This document shows positions 23,966 through 36,419 of a stretch of DNA of 64,000 nucleotides, piece after piece (the first letter of the stretch is position 1; each line of letters begins with the position of its first letter). Location: positions 17,179,446 through 17,243,445 of the forward strand of contig CM043969.1 of assembly GCA_014529385.2 (NCBI GenBank), written 5' to 3'. The position numbers and the translations under genes were made by a program. The notes beneath the pieces were generated by a model. That model was not told the DNA's origin and searched no databases. It saw only the letters and a program-made list of their open reading frames with translations. Source of the stretch: Adiantum capillus-veneris (Eukaryota; Streptophyta; Polypodiopsida; Polypodiales; Pteridaceae).

Positions 23966-26900
23966 TGTGAGGGCCATGCCAGGGACCATCGGCTGCACCA
24001 TCTCCAAATGGATACACCACAATTCTTGACATTCCTCCGCTTGAGACCGGCACCAAGACATGACTCCTCCAACTCTTTGATGCCAACTCAAGGAGGTGAT
24101 AAAATTCATTTTTCTCTTACAAAACACTTAACCCCAAAATATCTTTCCTTATTGCTTTGAAATTTTTAGTCGAAGTCATTAGACTAAATGTGAACTCAAC
24201 CTTCCAGGGTCAACTAGTGGGTGTTCTCTAGTTCATCCTTGGTTCAAGGTCACTAATGTTTTTTTCTCAGTTATGGCCGAGCACAACCATCAAAGCGTTC
24301 CCGTAAGATGAGTGTAGTAAACAAAGTCCCTTGTTCCCAAGTTTGATCTCGAGTTCGTAGATTGGGATCCCTTTTCCCGTTTTTGACTTAGCTTAATGGA
24401 CAACATCAAATTGGGTTCAACTTTTTGGCCAACAAATCAACTCTTTGGAATCGATCCACCCACCAAACCATTTGATAAATGCACCTTCCCAAGGTAGTAC
24501 TATGATCCTAGAAATACATTTCAAACATTTGAAAGCAACATGCAAACTGTTGCATACCCTTGCAAGTGTGCATTTATCAGATCGTTCCCACCTTTTTCCT
24601 TTTTAAAATATTTTAATTCCTTTTTTCTTTACTATTAGTAAAATTATCTAATTATCTTTCAAGAAAGCACATATACTCCTCTAGACATATCCCTATCTTC
24701 GTCCCATAACTCAAGTATCCTGTTTCCTCTGCCACATGTGGAGGTGACGCCTTTATACAGATTCCAATTCTTAGTTTTCTTTATCTTGGGTGGGAAAGGC
24801 TTCAAAGATAATTTACTTTATGTTCTTTTTTAATCAATAACCCGAGAAGCACAACAAAGGTCCGGATGCTGAGGACAATTGCGGATTAGCCCAATTAGGT
24901 TCCTAGCCTTTCCAAGGTTCCTTTTTACCAAACAATTAGAAGAGTTCCTTAATTAAATCACATCCTCATCCCTTATCATAATTCCTTCATGGATCCATTT
25001 TCATTACTCCTTTTCTTGTCGGCATCAGGCCTACCCGGACTAGGAAAATTTCCAGACGCATCCGCGGGTCCCTATCACCTGGCCGGGACTCACTCCCATT
25101 CAATCCCATTTCTAGGCCAATGAATAAATCCAAACTCAAAACATAGACCAACGTTTTTTAGTCCTAAACAAAAAGAACCATCCCCTATTGCATCCTCCAT
25201 GTAAACACTTGCGCGGGCCTTTTCCAAGCATGTAAGACAAAGTTTACACTTAAATCTTCTATGTTATGCTAGGGCTATCCACTTCAAATCTTATGGGTAA
25301 ATTTTTAATCCTAGCCTAAACTTAGATTGAGTTCCTTGAGTTATAATCTCTTAGTTCTTAGCTCATTTTAGTATTTAATTAAACAAGACCTTAAGAAATA
25401 CAACGAGTTTCTTGGGAGTTTAAGGTTTTTTCTCGACGTAAGTTTCAAGTTATTCCTGACTATGATGAATCCCATTTTTATCCCTTTGCATCATTTGCCA
25501 TCCACGAGGAATCTCCATGGAAGCGATGGGAGTTTTATGTTCAAGCAACACGGTCACGACATCCGTGAAGCTATGCCCTTACTCTCCCCTTTGAATTTGC
25601 AAGACAAAATTGAAAGTAGAAAAACTTGAAATGAACAATGTATATGCTTTCTATAATGAGTTTTGTTTTGGTGTGATCTATGATTGGTAAACACAAAACA
25701 TCGGAATGCACCAATTTGCTATCTTGAGACAAATAATCAAGAAACTTCCTTTGAGTGCTTATGCAAGAGTGAAACCCTTCCATTCATGGTAGTGTAAGCG
25801 TAAAAAAATTTACAAAGTTCCTAAGAGTGGACAAGCTAGTGTAGTGAAAAATGCTCATGTAATAGTGTATGAATGATTAACAAATTCTTCTTCAAGAAGG
25901 GATTTATGCATACCTTTGCTACCGTGGAGAGGATTAATTATGTAGCTTTAGGAGAGGTTTAAGGGTATAGGGTTTTTCCAATTGGGATAACCTTATTTGG
26001 AATGAAAATCATCTTACAAAAAAAACTCCCTTATTTATGATAGAATTATCCTTCAAGACTCAACTTCTTAGTTAGCAACGTTGTTAGTGAACAAGAGCAA
26101 ATTAGTAGTTTGTCCTTCTAAGAAAGAGGAAAGTTTGCTTATGTAAACGTACGAGCTTAAGCATGAATTAATGTAGAATAAAGAGTAACCCAATGTTTAA
26201 GATGTGCAATGGCATGAAGATGACAAGAAAACATTACCTTGGTGTGTGTATGGTAAGAGTCTTCTCCTTGCTTTGGGTGATTGAAGAAGCTTGTTGATGT
26301 AGTCAACTCTCCCCTCTTCAAGACCACCAATTGTGCTACTTAGAAGGAGAGAATGGAAGAAGGCAGAAGAGATTCAAGCTATGGAAAGCTTAGGGGTTAT
26401 GAGAGAGTGTAATGGGAAGAAGAAGACAAGTTATAGGAAGCATGGTTATGGTTTTTGGCCATGGATTCTCTTGGAGAGGAGGTGTGTGTGTGTGTATTGC
26501 AAGAGGCTTGGCTATGGCTTCCTCAAGGTTCTCTACAACTCACTCTCTAGTTGCATCTTAAAAATGGAGGAGAGAAATGAAAAATGAGAAGAGAAGCCCT
26601 CTTTTTATGCACATTTTTGACAAGTTCTTTCATTTATCTTGATAGCTTATCTTCCTTATCTTGATAACTTATCTTTTTTTGATAACTTATCGTCTTTATC
26701 TTGATAACTTATTTTACTTATCAAAACTTTCTCAACAAGCTGCTTACTCACCTTATCCTTATCTTCTCTTTTTCTTTTTTTCTTTTCCCTTATCTTATCT
26801 TTTTCTTTATGCTAATTTTCTCAAAATGAAAAGCTAATTTCCTATGCATTGATTATGTCCATGTTCCCATGGCATGAGCCGAAAGTGGCTCGTGAATATA

Positions 26901-27021
26901 CCTGGGTGCTTGAATTGAACCGGAATTTTACTCGAATATTATTTTTCATTATTTTCTTTTTTTTAAATTTGGTGGCTTAGATGCGTTGGCCTTGCGTAAG
27001 GGCTAAGAGAAGGCCCTCATA
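23966..27021 (-). repeat. Element C 5' LTR (3056 bp)
   Basis: Starts TGTGAGGGCCATGCC and ends GGCCCTCATA. From 25489 to the end it aligns with the left LTR. The 24000-25480 part has no counterpart there, so either the left copy lost it or the right copy gained an insertion. It contains a GT tract near 26480. Confidence 0.75.
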
Positions 27022-27026
27022 GGAAA

Positions 27027-27753
27027 TCCCTAAATTTGTGGAAAAATCTTGCTGGACTCAAATTTCATGGTGAACCTCATTTTATCACTTGGTAAGCACT
27101 TTGAACACATATTTTACGATCACGTTTGAAACCTGCTATTTTTTATCGAGATCGCCCACATTAAACTTTCTAGGCAACAAGCGTGCCACTTCAAAATACT
27201 TCAAATTTGTACATTTCTAAACCCAATTAGGCATGTTTTAGTGTGATTAAACACACATCAATGCCATGTGTAGGGACTCCCCTCCCCCGGTAAGTATGTA
27301 CATAACTACGACCGTGGCATCTCTTTTTGCACATATTACACTAAGTACATTATAGCACTTAGTCCCACATAATAAAATGCATAAAAAGTGAGGTGAAAAC
27401 TTATATTTCACATTATAAACGTGCCATAGCATGGAAATGTCCTAGTTGTGATTCCTCAATCAATTCCTTAAGGAGTTTTGAAAGTTGAGTGACTTCTTTT
27501 ACTCTTACTACTTTCTTTTAATTTAACCATTTTGCTAGCATATAAGTTTTTGTTTTCTACAAGAATTCCATACTGCTTCACCAAAGTCATGTGGTGTTTA
27601 AGTCCTTGTATGTGTGTGTGTGTGTGTGTGTGTGTGGTTGGGGGGGTGGGGACGTTGCCTTGTGGCATGCATTTAGTGGTGGCTACTATTTGTTTATGGT
27701 AGAGGCTTTCCAATAAAAAGACACATTAGGAAGAGGGTTGTAGGGTTAAGGGT
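27027..27753. other. Spacer with (GT)n at 27609-27636
   Basis: Continuation of the sequence interrupted by element C. A GT microsatellite followed by G-rich sequence lies at 27609-27652. No gene was recognised. Confidence 0.4.
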
Positions 27754-27936
27754 GGTAGATTAGTGTGCCATTCATGGTAATGACATGCTTGGATAGGTTA
27801 GTGTAGATCTTGAGAGAGAGAGACAATTTCACAATAGTGTAGAAGCAAAATAAGTTTATTATTGCACACAAAAGAGATTACAAAAGAGCTACTTATATGC
27901 TAGCTTATCACATGCACCTTGCCTATTGCACATGCT

Positions 27937-27967
<31 letters not shown>

Positions 27968-28004
27968 TTTCTTTCTTACACACACCTTTTGCATTCATAA
28001 AGGC
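27754..28004. repeat. Dispersed repeat, copy 1 (with (CA)n)
   Basis: About 250 bp starting 'ggtagattagtgtgccatt' and ending near 'cattcataaaggca', with a CA tract at 27937-27963. A diverged direct copy lies at 59763-59998. Confidence 0.85.
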
Positions 28005-28688
28005 ACACACATGCTCCACATAACTTCTAGACTAGGGGACTTTCCTATGGATGTGAGGTGCAATAAAATACACAACCCCGTCAACCATCTCCTTGTGGGT
28101 TTTGTAGTGTAGCAAGCACAAAAAAAATCCTCCCCTCAAAACACACTAGAGGGTAGGTTCACAATTTTTCCTCCCCTTGACACAGAGGGTGTAGACACAC
28201 AAATCTCCCCTGGAACAAAGTAGGTATTGAACACAAGATTCCCCAAACACAAGGCGAGATCACACAAATCCTCCCTTACAACACAAACGATGGTATGAGG
28301 AATACACAAACTAAGTGCTTTAACATAGTAACATGGTTATTTTGTGGTAGAATGATCTTTTGATCCCTTGGAAAACTTTTGCAAATGTTGTTATAGTCAC
28401 CATGTTCATTATTGTTTGTTGTTTTTGGTTGCTTGTGCTCAACTAGCCATTTGTGGTGTATCATAGGTGACTAATGCCTTGATAGGAATGTCATAAACAT
28501 CATAGATGGATGCATGGTAGGGTGGAATGAAAAGAACTATCCCGGACATAGGTTTCTACCACTAAAAAACTACATTTGTTGGGAGAACATTTTCTTTAAA
28601 AAGAATGGGTAAAAAATATTTATGAGTGTTAACGACCCAGGAACGTGGTAGTGAACCGCAAAATGATTGGAGCCCATAGAGTAGAAAC

Positions 28689-28691
<3 letters not shown>
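28005..28691. other. Spacer, nothing recognised
   Basis: Contains C-rich 'cctcccctcaaaacaca'-like stretches but no convincing gene or repeat boundary. Confidence 0.4.
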
Positions 28692-28755
<64 letters not shown>

Positions 28756-28779
28756 TGTGTGTGTGTGTGTGTGTGTGTT
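28692..28779. repeat. (CT)n(GT)n microsatellite upstream of right transposase gene
   Basis: CT tract 28692-28752 followed by a GT tract to about 28779, immediately upstream of the + transposase N-terminal exon. The position and strand sense match the tract at 15194-15254 upstream of the left copy. Confidence 0.95.
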
Positions 28780-28849
28780 TAATGCCTCTCTTGCTTTGTT
28801 TTGCTAGAGACAGGGCATCACAAGATAGTCAAGCTTGAACGTAGCTCCT

Positions 28850-29905
28850 TCTCCTTCAACTTTGGTAAAGCTTCATTTTACTAGAGGCAAGTGCTAAAGC
28901 AACATGTGCTGAAGAAGCTTCTACTAACCATCTGCAAGTGTCTGCATAGATTGAGGCTGGTGCTGAGGAAGCTTTTGCCAACCACCTACAGGTGTCTGCA
29001 TAGTTGCCAACCATTTGGAAGTGTGTGCAAACCTGGTACAATGCAATCTAAAGAATCTTGTGTGGAGCCATCACAAGAATTGCCAATGCAACTCACACAA
29101 AGATCAAACAAGGGACACACATCTGGAAGTGTGTGCACAACTAGTACAATGCAATCTGAAGAATCTCATGTAGAGCCATCACAAGAGCTACCATGCAACT
29201 TACACAAAGATCAAACAAGGGACATTATTAGAAAATACGAGGCTAAGCATAAATGTAAACAACAAGAGTGGGCCAAACTAAACAAACCACTTTTTTCTAT
29301 AGAAAACAATGATATGAGTGAGCAAAAAAGACGCAAGACCTGCAATGAAGTGGTACATTGTTTGGATACGTGAACGAGGGGCCTAAACTCAACAATACAA
29401 AAAGAAGTGTTTGATCAACTTCTCCTATATCCTTCTTTGAAGGATGTTGCAGATTCAGGGAGGTGCAAGCTGTTCAAGCAATGCTTGTCTCAAATATTCA
29501 AAACACCTTGACATTTGTGAAGCAACCAAGATCCTCATATGAGCTTTTCTTGTAACGATCACGTATGCTAATTCTAGTGAACAAATATGGGCAATAGAAT
29601 CAAAGGCGCTAAACATTGCAAGAGATTCTAGATTTTTGGGAGTCCACAAGAGGAGTTTCTACTCAGCTGAAAATTGCATGAGGCTGGAAGAAGAGGATGG
29701 CTCATTTAGCAACATGCCAAAAAAAACAATGTAGGAGCACCCTTACCCATGAAGTGAAAGACATTGTTTTTTACTTCTAGACTTCTGAAACAAGGGTATC
29801 TTTGTGCAAAAAGGATGTTTGCCATGAGTGCATATGAAAAAACACTTACGTCAAACATCTTACTCATCTATTGGACATACCATATGTTTAGAAGATTACC
29901 CTCTC
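28850..29905 (+). pseudogene. N-terminal region of transposase-like gene (right locus)
   Basis: The + ORF 28891-29373 is followed by out-of-frame but recognisable blocks: QKEVFDQLLLYPS, NIQNTLTFVKQPRSSYE, HEVKDIVFYF, KKDVCHEC and VKHLTHLLDIPY. They match the left copy (RKEIFDELLQHP, NIRNTLNHVKVPRSSDK, QTVKDIVFQF, KKDVC, KHPIHLLEEP) in order. Near 29017-29230 a 108-bp (36-aa) coding repeat is present twice (MQSEES, VEPSQELP). Several stops show decay. The exon appears to end at 'ccatat|gtttag' (about 29890), after which an intron of about 20 kb separates it from the core at 49992. Confidence 0.65.
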
Positions 29906-29959
29906 TCTTAAATACAATTTATAATATTACTGTTATTGTCTTAGTGCTGGCTAGAAGTG

Positions 29960-30944
29960 TACCACTTTTTAGCAATACTAATTTGCTTCCAAATCATGTA
30001 GGCACCTCTTAATATTTCTTCCTGGCTTGCACACCACTATGGTGATGATCTATGTTGTCCTGCTTTCATACCCTGCTTAATTGTATATAGCATGGCTCAA
30101 CTTCTTTTTAACATTGTTTGCAAATTTGTATAAGTGCAAGATTAGTTCTTAGGACTATAATTGTACACCACTTTTCTTCCAATTTGATTATTTTGTATCA
30201 CTACTGGTCTAGTTTTATGCAATGCTTGACTAGTCAATAGATGTTTTAATGGTTTGTAGCAGTTATGGGATGGTTTGTGGCACTAGAAAGTTCGTTTGTA
30301 GGAAACCCTTTCTGGTTTGTAGCATTGTATTGTTTTCTAGGAATGACTATTTGGCTTTTGAAGTATCTTATGGTTTCTAGCAGAGCTAAAATGGTTTGCA
30401 TGACTAGGTTCTACCATGTTCGGTTTCTAGAAATGCCAGCTTTGTCTGCTTTGCATGACTATGGAACTGATGGCTTCCTTTTTGACCAAGTATTTTCTAG
30501 TAGTGCTAGACTTGTTTGTTGTTTATTCCAGTGAGTGGGTGTTCTAGTAATGATTGATAGGTTTGCAGTTGTGATTGTATGGTTTCTAGTAGTATATCCC
30601 AATCACCAAATCTTGGGAGGTTTCTAGCAGTGCTTTAGTGGTTGAACTATCTGGTTTCTAGCACTAAGTAGGTGCTTTTTAGTAATGTTTCTAGCATTGA
30701 ATAGGAGTTTCTTAGTAAATTGTATTAGTAATGTTTCTAGTAATGATCCCAATCACCAAATCTTGGGAGGTTTCTAGCTTTTCTTGTCAGATTTCTAGCA
30801 GTTCTCTCGTGCTTTGTAGCATTGTTACGCTTTGGTGATTGGACTACCGGGTTTCTAGCACTGAGTAGATGTTTCTTAGTAATCCTTGATAGGTTTGTAC
30901 AAGTGTTTTCTAGTAGTGCTTGACTTGTTTTTGGCTTCTAGCAC
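29960..30944. repeat. GGTTTCTAGCA minisatellite, left part
   Basis: Degenerate units of 'ggtttctagcagtgcttggga' and 'gcactaagtaggtgctttctagtag' fill the stretch. The same field resumes at 49035-49980. The two halves were continuous before elements A and B inserted: the pre-insertion context 'aatagtgcttgggaggtttct' is still present at 49435-49455. Confidence 0.9.
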
Positions 30945-33900
30945 TAAGTAGGTGCTTTCTAGTAGTTATTGGGAGGTTTGTACTGCTTGTTGACTCAGGT
31001 TTTTAGTTGCGACTATGTGGTTTGTTGCAATGAGTAGATGATTGGTAGTTCTATGACAAGGTGGTTTTTAGCAATGTGGCATATGATTTCTAGCTTTGAC
31101 TAAGTGGTTTCAAGTAGAAATAAAATGGTTATTAATAGTGCTTGTATAAGAAACTAGGCAACTAAGCTCTTCTGGATCCTCCTCCCAACCTCCCTTTATA
31201 GGTGGGCTCCTAGCCCCTTGCCCTAAACGGATCCCCTGTCCACACTGCTTAGCCCGGCCCTTGGCCGTAGTCCTTGCCTAGCCTAGTTCTTAGGGTATAG
31301 GACCCGTGTCCTGACATTACTCCCCCCTTAAAGAAGAGTTTTCGTCCTCGAAAACAAAAGTGGGAAACTTCTTCTTAATAATACTGATGTTCTCGTTATT
31401 GACGTCCCATAAGTGAGCCAATTGTCTGTATGACCGCCGATAATTGGTGCAGTGACGAGGTTCAATGAAACCAAGAGGAATATCTTGATTTTCAACATTG
31501 TTGTCCATTTGCAACCACTTGGGTCTAAATGGTAACTCCATATATAACTCACTTGAGTGTTGTAAAGGAGTAACCACAACTAAGAGTCACTTAGGTTTAA
31601 ATGGTAACTCCATTTATAACTCACGTGAGTACTGTAAAGGAGTAACCACAACTAAGAGTTGTCCAAAGGAATAACCAGTTTTCAGATATTCTGAAGGTAC
31701 TGGAATAATGCAAGGAAACCTTGGCGTAACTTTCCATGCAATTGTGAGCCAGATTTCCTACTCGCCTGAGTATCTTGAAAAGTCCGTTACATGTTCGTCC
31801 CTAATGAAGGTTACGTGCCAACGTACTCTGTCAGCACACCTGGTAAGTCCTTGAAGTATGAAAGTATTGACACAATCTCCAACCCCACCACAAGAGGTGT
31901 TCAAAGTCGAAAATCGTACTTAAGCAAATTCTAGAATAGGGAGAAAATCATCTATCTAGAAATGCGTTGTGCTAACGTATGCTCTTAGCAGATCCTTTAG
32001 CACAAGATTACTCTTTGTAATCTGCCTATCCCCTTGGATTAAGTAGGTGCTTTCTAGTAGTTATTGGGAGGTTTGTACTGCTTGTTGACTCAGGGTTTTA
32101 GTTGCGACTATGTGGTTTGTTGCAATGAGTAGATGATTGGTAGTTCTATGACAAGGTGGTTTTTAGCAATGTGGCATATGATTTCTAGCTTTGACTAAGT
32201 GGTTTCAAGTAGAAATAAAATGGTTATTAATAGTGCTTGTATAAGAAACTAGGCAACTAAGCTCTTCTGGATCCTCCTCCCAACCTCCCTTTATAGGTGG
32301 GCTCCTAGCCCCTTGCCCTAAACGGATCCCCTGTCCACACTGCCTAGCCCGGCCCTTGGCCGTAGTCCTTGCCTAGCCTAGTTCTTAGGGTATAGGACCC
32401 GTGTCCTGACATTACTCCCCCCTTAAAGAAGAGTTTTCGTCCTCGAAAACAAAAGTGGGAAACTTCTTCTTAAGAATACTGATGTTCTCGTTATTGACGT
32501 CCCATAAGTGAGCCAATTGTCTGTATGACCGCCGATAATTGGTGCAGTGAGGAGGTTCAATGAAACCAAGAGGAATATCTTGATTTTCAACATTGTTGTC
32601 CATTTGCAACCACTTGGGTCTAAATGGTAACTCCATATATAACTCACTTGAGTGTTGTAAAGGAGTAACCACAACTAAGAGTCACTTAGGTTTAAATGGT
32701 AACTCCATTTATAACTCACGTGAGTACTGTAAAGGAGTAACCACAACTAAGAGTTGTCCAAAGGAATAACCAGTTTTCAGATATTCTGAAGGTACTGGAA
32801 TAATGCAAGGAAACCTTGGCGTAACTTTCCATGCAATTGTGAGCCAGATTTCCTACTCGCCTGAGTATCTTGAAAAGTCCGTTACATGTTCGTCCCTAAT
32901 GAAGGTTACGTGCCAACGTACTCTGTCAGCACACCTGGTAAGTCCTTGAAGTATGAAAATATTGACACAATCTCCAACCCCACTACAAGAGGTGTTCAAA
33001 GTCGAAAATCGTACTTAAGCAAATTCTAGAATAGGGAGAAAATCATCTATCTAGAAATGCGTTGTGCTAACGTATGCTCTTAGCAGATCCTTTAGCACAA
33101 GATTACTCTTTGTAATCTGCCTATCCCCTTGGATTAAGTAGGTGCTTTCTAGTAGTTATTGGGAGGTTTGTACTGCTTGTTGACTCAGGGTTTTAGTTGC
33201 GACTATGTGGTTTGTTGCAATGAGTAGATGATTGGTAGTTCTATGACAAGGTGGTTTTTAGCAATGTGGCATATGATTTCTAGCTTTGACTAAGTGGTTT
33301 CAAGTAGAAATAAAATGGTTATTAATAGTGCTTGTATAAGAAACTAGGCAACTAAGCTCTTCTGGATCCTCCTCCCAACCTCCCTTTATAGGTGGGCTCC
33401 TAGCCCCTTGCCCTAAACGGATCCCCTGTCCACACTGCCTAGCCCGGCCCTTGGCCATAGTCCTTGCCTAGCCTAGTTCTTAGGGTATAGGACCCGTGTC
33501 GTGACATTACTCCCCCCTTAAAGAAGAGTTTTCGTCCTCGAAAACAAAAGTGGGAAACTTCTTCTTAAGAATACTGATGTTCTCGTTATTGACGTCCCAT
33601 AAGTGAGCCAATTGTCTGTATGACCGCCGATAATTGGTGCAGTGAGGAGGTTCAATGAAACCAAGAGGAATATCTTGATTTTCAACATTGTTGTCCATTT
33701 GCAACCACTTGGGTCTAAATGGTAACTCCATATATAACTCACTTGAGTGTTGTAAAGGAGTAACCACAACTAAGAGTCACTTAGGTTTAAATGGTAACTC
33801 CATTTATAACTCACGTGAGTACTGTAAAGGAGTAACCACAACTAAGAGTTGTCCAAAGGAATAACCAGTTTTCAGATATTCTGAAGGTACTGGAATAATG

Positions 33901-36419
33901 CAAGGAAACCTTGGCGTAACTTTCCATGCAATTGTGAGCCAGATTTCCTACTCGCCTGAGTATCTTGAAAAGTCCGTTACATGTTCGTCCCTAATGAAGG
34001 TTACGTGCCAACGTACTCTGTCAGCACACCTGGTAAGTCCTTGAAGTATGAAAATATTGACACAATCTCCAACCCCACCACAAGAGGTGTTCAAAGTCGA
34101 AAATCGTACTTAAGCAAATTCTAGAATAGGGAGAAAATCATCTATCTAGAAATGCGTTGTGCTAACGTATGCTCTTAGCAGATCCTTTAGCACAAGATTA
34201 CTCTTTGTAATCTGCCTATCCCCTTGGATTAAGTAGGTGCTTTCTAGTAGTTATTGGGAGGTTTGTACTGCTTGTTGACTCAGGTTTTTAGTTGCGACTA
34301 TGTGGTTTGTTGCAATGAGTAGATGATTGGTAGTTCTATGACAAGGTGGTTTTTAGCAATGTGGCATATGATTTCTAGCTTTGACTAAGTGGTTTCAAGT
34401 AGAAATAAAATGGTTATTAATAGTGCTTGTATAAGAAACTAGGCAACTAAGCTCTTCTGGATCCTCCTCCCAACCTCCCTTTATAGGTGGGCTCCTAGCC
34501 CCTTGCCCTAAACGGATCCCCTGTCCACACTGCCTAGCCCGGCCCTTGGCCGTAGTCCTTGCCTAGCCTAGTTCTTAGGGTATAGGACCCGTGTCCTGAC
34601 ATTACTCCCCCCTTAAAGAAGAGTTTTCGTCCTCGAAAACAAAAGTGGGAAACTTCTTCTTAATAATACTGATGTTCTCGTTATTGACGTCCCATAAGTG
34701 AGCCAATTGTCTGTATGACCGCCGATAATTGGTGCAGTGAGGAGGTTCAATGAAACCAAGAGGAATATCTTGATTTTCAACATTGTTGTCCATTTGCAAC
34801 CACTTGGGTCTAAATGGTAACTCCATATATAACTCACTTGAGTGTTGTAAAGGAGTAACCACAACTAAGAGTCACTTAGGTTTAAATGGTAACTCCATTT
34901 ATAACTCACGTGAGTACTGTAAAGGAGTAACCACAACTAAGAGTTGTCCAAAGGAATAACCAGTTTTCAGATATTCTGAAGGTACTGGAATAATGCAAGG
35001 AAACCTTGGCGTAACTTTCCATGCAATTGTGAGCCAGATTTCCTACTCGCCTGAGTATCTTGAAAAGTCCGTTACATGTTCGTTCCTAATGAAGGTTACG
35101 TGCCAACGTACTCTGTCAGCACACCTGGTAAGTCCTTGAAGTATGAAATTATTGACACAATCTCCAACCCCACCACAAGAGGTGTTCAAAGTCGAAAATC
35201 GTACTTAAGCAAATTCTAGAATAGGGAGAAAATCATCTATCTAGAAATGCGTTGTGCTAACGTATGCTCTTAGCAGATCCTTTAGCACAAGATTACTCTT
35301 TGTAATCTGCCTATCCCCTTGGATTAAGTAGGTGCTTTCTAGTAGTTATTGGGAGGTTTGTACTGCTTGTTGACTCAGGTTTTTAGTTGCGACTATGTGG
35401 TTTGTTGCAATGAGTAGATGATTGGTAGTTCTATGACAAGGTGGTTTTTAGCAATGTGGCATATGATTTCTAGCTTTGACTAAGTGGTTTCAAGTAGAAA
35501 TAAAATGGTTATTAATAGTGCTTGTATAAGAAACTAGGCAACTAAGCTCTTCTGGATCCTCCTCCCAACCTCCCTTTATAGGTGGGCTCCTAGCTCCTTG
35601 CCCTAAACGGATCCCCTGTCCACACTGCCTAGCCCGGCCCTTGGCCGTAGTCCTTGCCTAGCCTAGTTCTTAGGGTATAGGACCCGTGTCCTGACATTAC
35701 TCCCCCCTTAAAGAAGAGTTTTCGTCCTCGAAAACAAAAGTGGGAAACTTCTTCTTAAGAATACTGATGTTCTCGTTATTGACGTCCCATAAGTGAGCCA
35801 ATTGTCTGTATGACCGCCGATAATTGGTGCAGTGAGGAGGTTCAATGAAACCAAGAGGAATATCTTGATTTTCAACATTGTTGTCCATTTGCAACCACTT
35901 GGGTCTAAATGGTAACTCCATATATAACTCACTTGAGTGTTGTAAAGGAGTAACCACAACTAAGAGTCACTTAGGTTTAAATGGTAACTCCATTTATAAC
36001 TCACGTGAGTACTGTAAAGGAGTAACCACAACTAAGAGTTGTCCAAAGGAATAACCAGTTTTCAGATATTCTGAAGGTACTGGAATAATGCAAGGAAACC
36101 TTGGCGTAACTTTCCATGCAATTGTGAGCCAGATTTCCTACTCGCCTGAGTATCTTGAAAAGTCCGTTACATGTTCGTCCCTAATGAAGGTTACGTGCCA
36201 ACGTACTCTGTCAGCACACCTGGTAAGTCCTTGAAGTATGAAAGTATTGACACAATCTCCAACCCCACCACAAGAGGTGTTCAAAGTCAAAAATCGTACT
36301 TAAGCAAATTCTAGAATAAGGAGAAAATCATCTATCTAGAAATGCGTTGTGCTAACGTATGCTCTTAGCAGATCCTTTAGCACAAGATTACTCTTTGTAA
36401 TCTGCCTATCCCCTTGGAT
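30945..36419. repeat. Five exact-length 1095-bp tandem copies
   Basis: Units start at 30945, 32040, 33135, 34230 and 35325 and end at 36419 (5475 = 5 x 1095). Each contains 200 bp of minisatellite flank including the GCTTG target duplication, then the 172-bp 3' LTR of element B (31145-31316 in unit 1), then 723 bp of element B interior. Copies differ by scattered single bases only. Variants are shared in a mosaic way: units 1 and 4 share TAATAATAC, whereas 2, 3 and 5 have TAAGAATAC; units 2 and 3 share CAGGGTTTT. This indicates a recent amplification after element B inserted. Confidence 0.98.
31317..31577 (-). pseudogene. C-terminal pol tail remnant of element B (86 aa), five copies
   Basis: The minus frame ends KKKFPTFVFEDENSSLRGE followed by TAA, which overlaps the polypurine tract. 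This resembles the end of chromodomain-type Ty3/gypsy polyproteins (..FP.FVLEDK..). No upstream pol remains. The same 86-aa frame recurs at 32412-32672, 33507-33767, 34602-34862 and 35697-35957 with one or two changes. The 83-aa frame overlapping it is a shadow. It is not expected to be functional on its own. Confidence 0.65.

Larger units (their letters stand above)
19062..27021 (-). mobile_element. Element C: decayed Ty3/gypsy LTR retrotransposon
   Basis: Flanked by a perfect 5-bp target duplication GGAAA (19057-19061 and 27022-27026). Both LTRs start TGTGAGGGCC; the left ends GGCTCTTACA and the right GGCCCTCATA. The interior (20953-23965) holds an RT relic on the minus strand, so transcription ran right to left. 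A weak primer-site candidate, TGGTACCAAAGG on minus, lies immediately inside the right LTR (about 23950-23963). The interior of about 3 kb is too short for complete gag-pol; no integrase was seen. Confidence 0.8.

Noticed and set aside
23832-24127. Minus ORFs across the element C LTR boundary as gag
   Set aside because: They straddle the LTR start and show no gag or zinc-knuckle features.
31317-35957. Five near-identical 86-aa minus ORFs as a tandem gene family
   Set aside because: They are the pol tail of element B copied with the 1095-bp array; the overlapping 83-aa ORFs are shadows.
30945-36419. CRISPR-like or satellite array
   Set aside because: Units are 1095 bp, contain an LTR and host flank, and have no short repeat/unique spacer pattern. 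There are only five copies.
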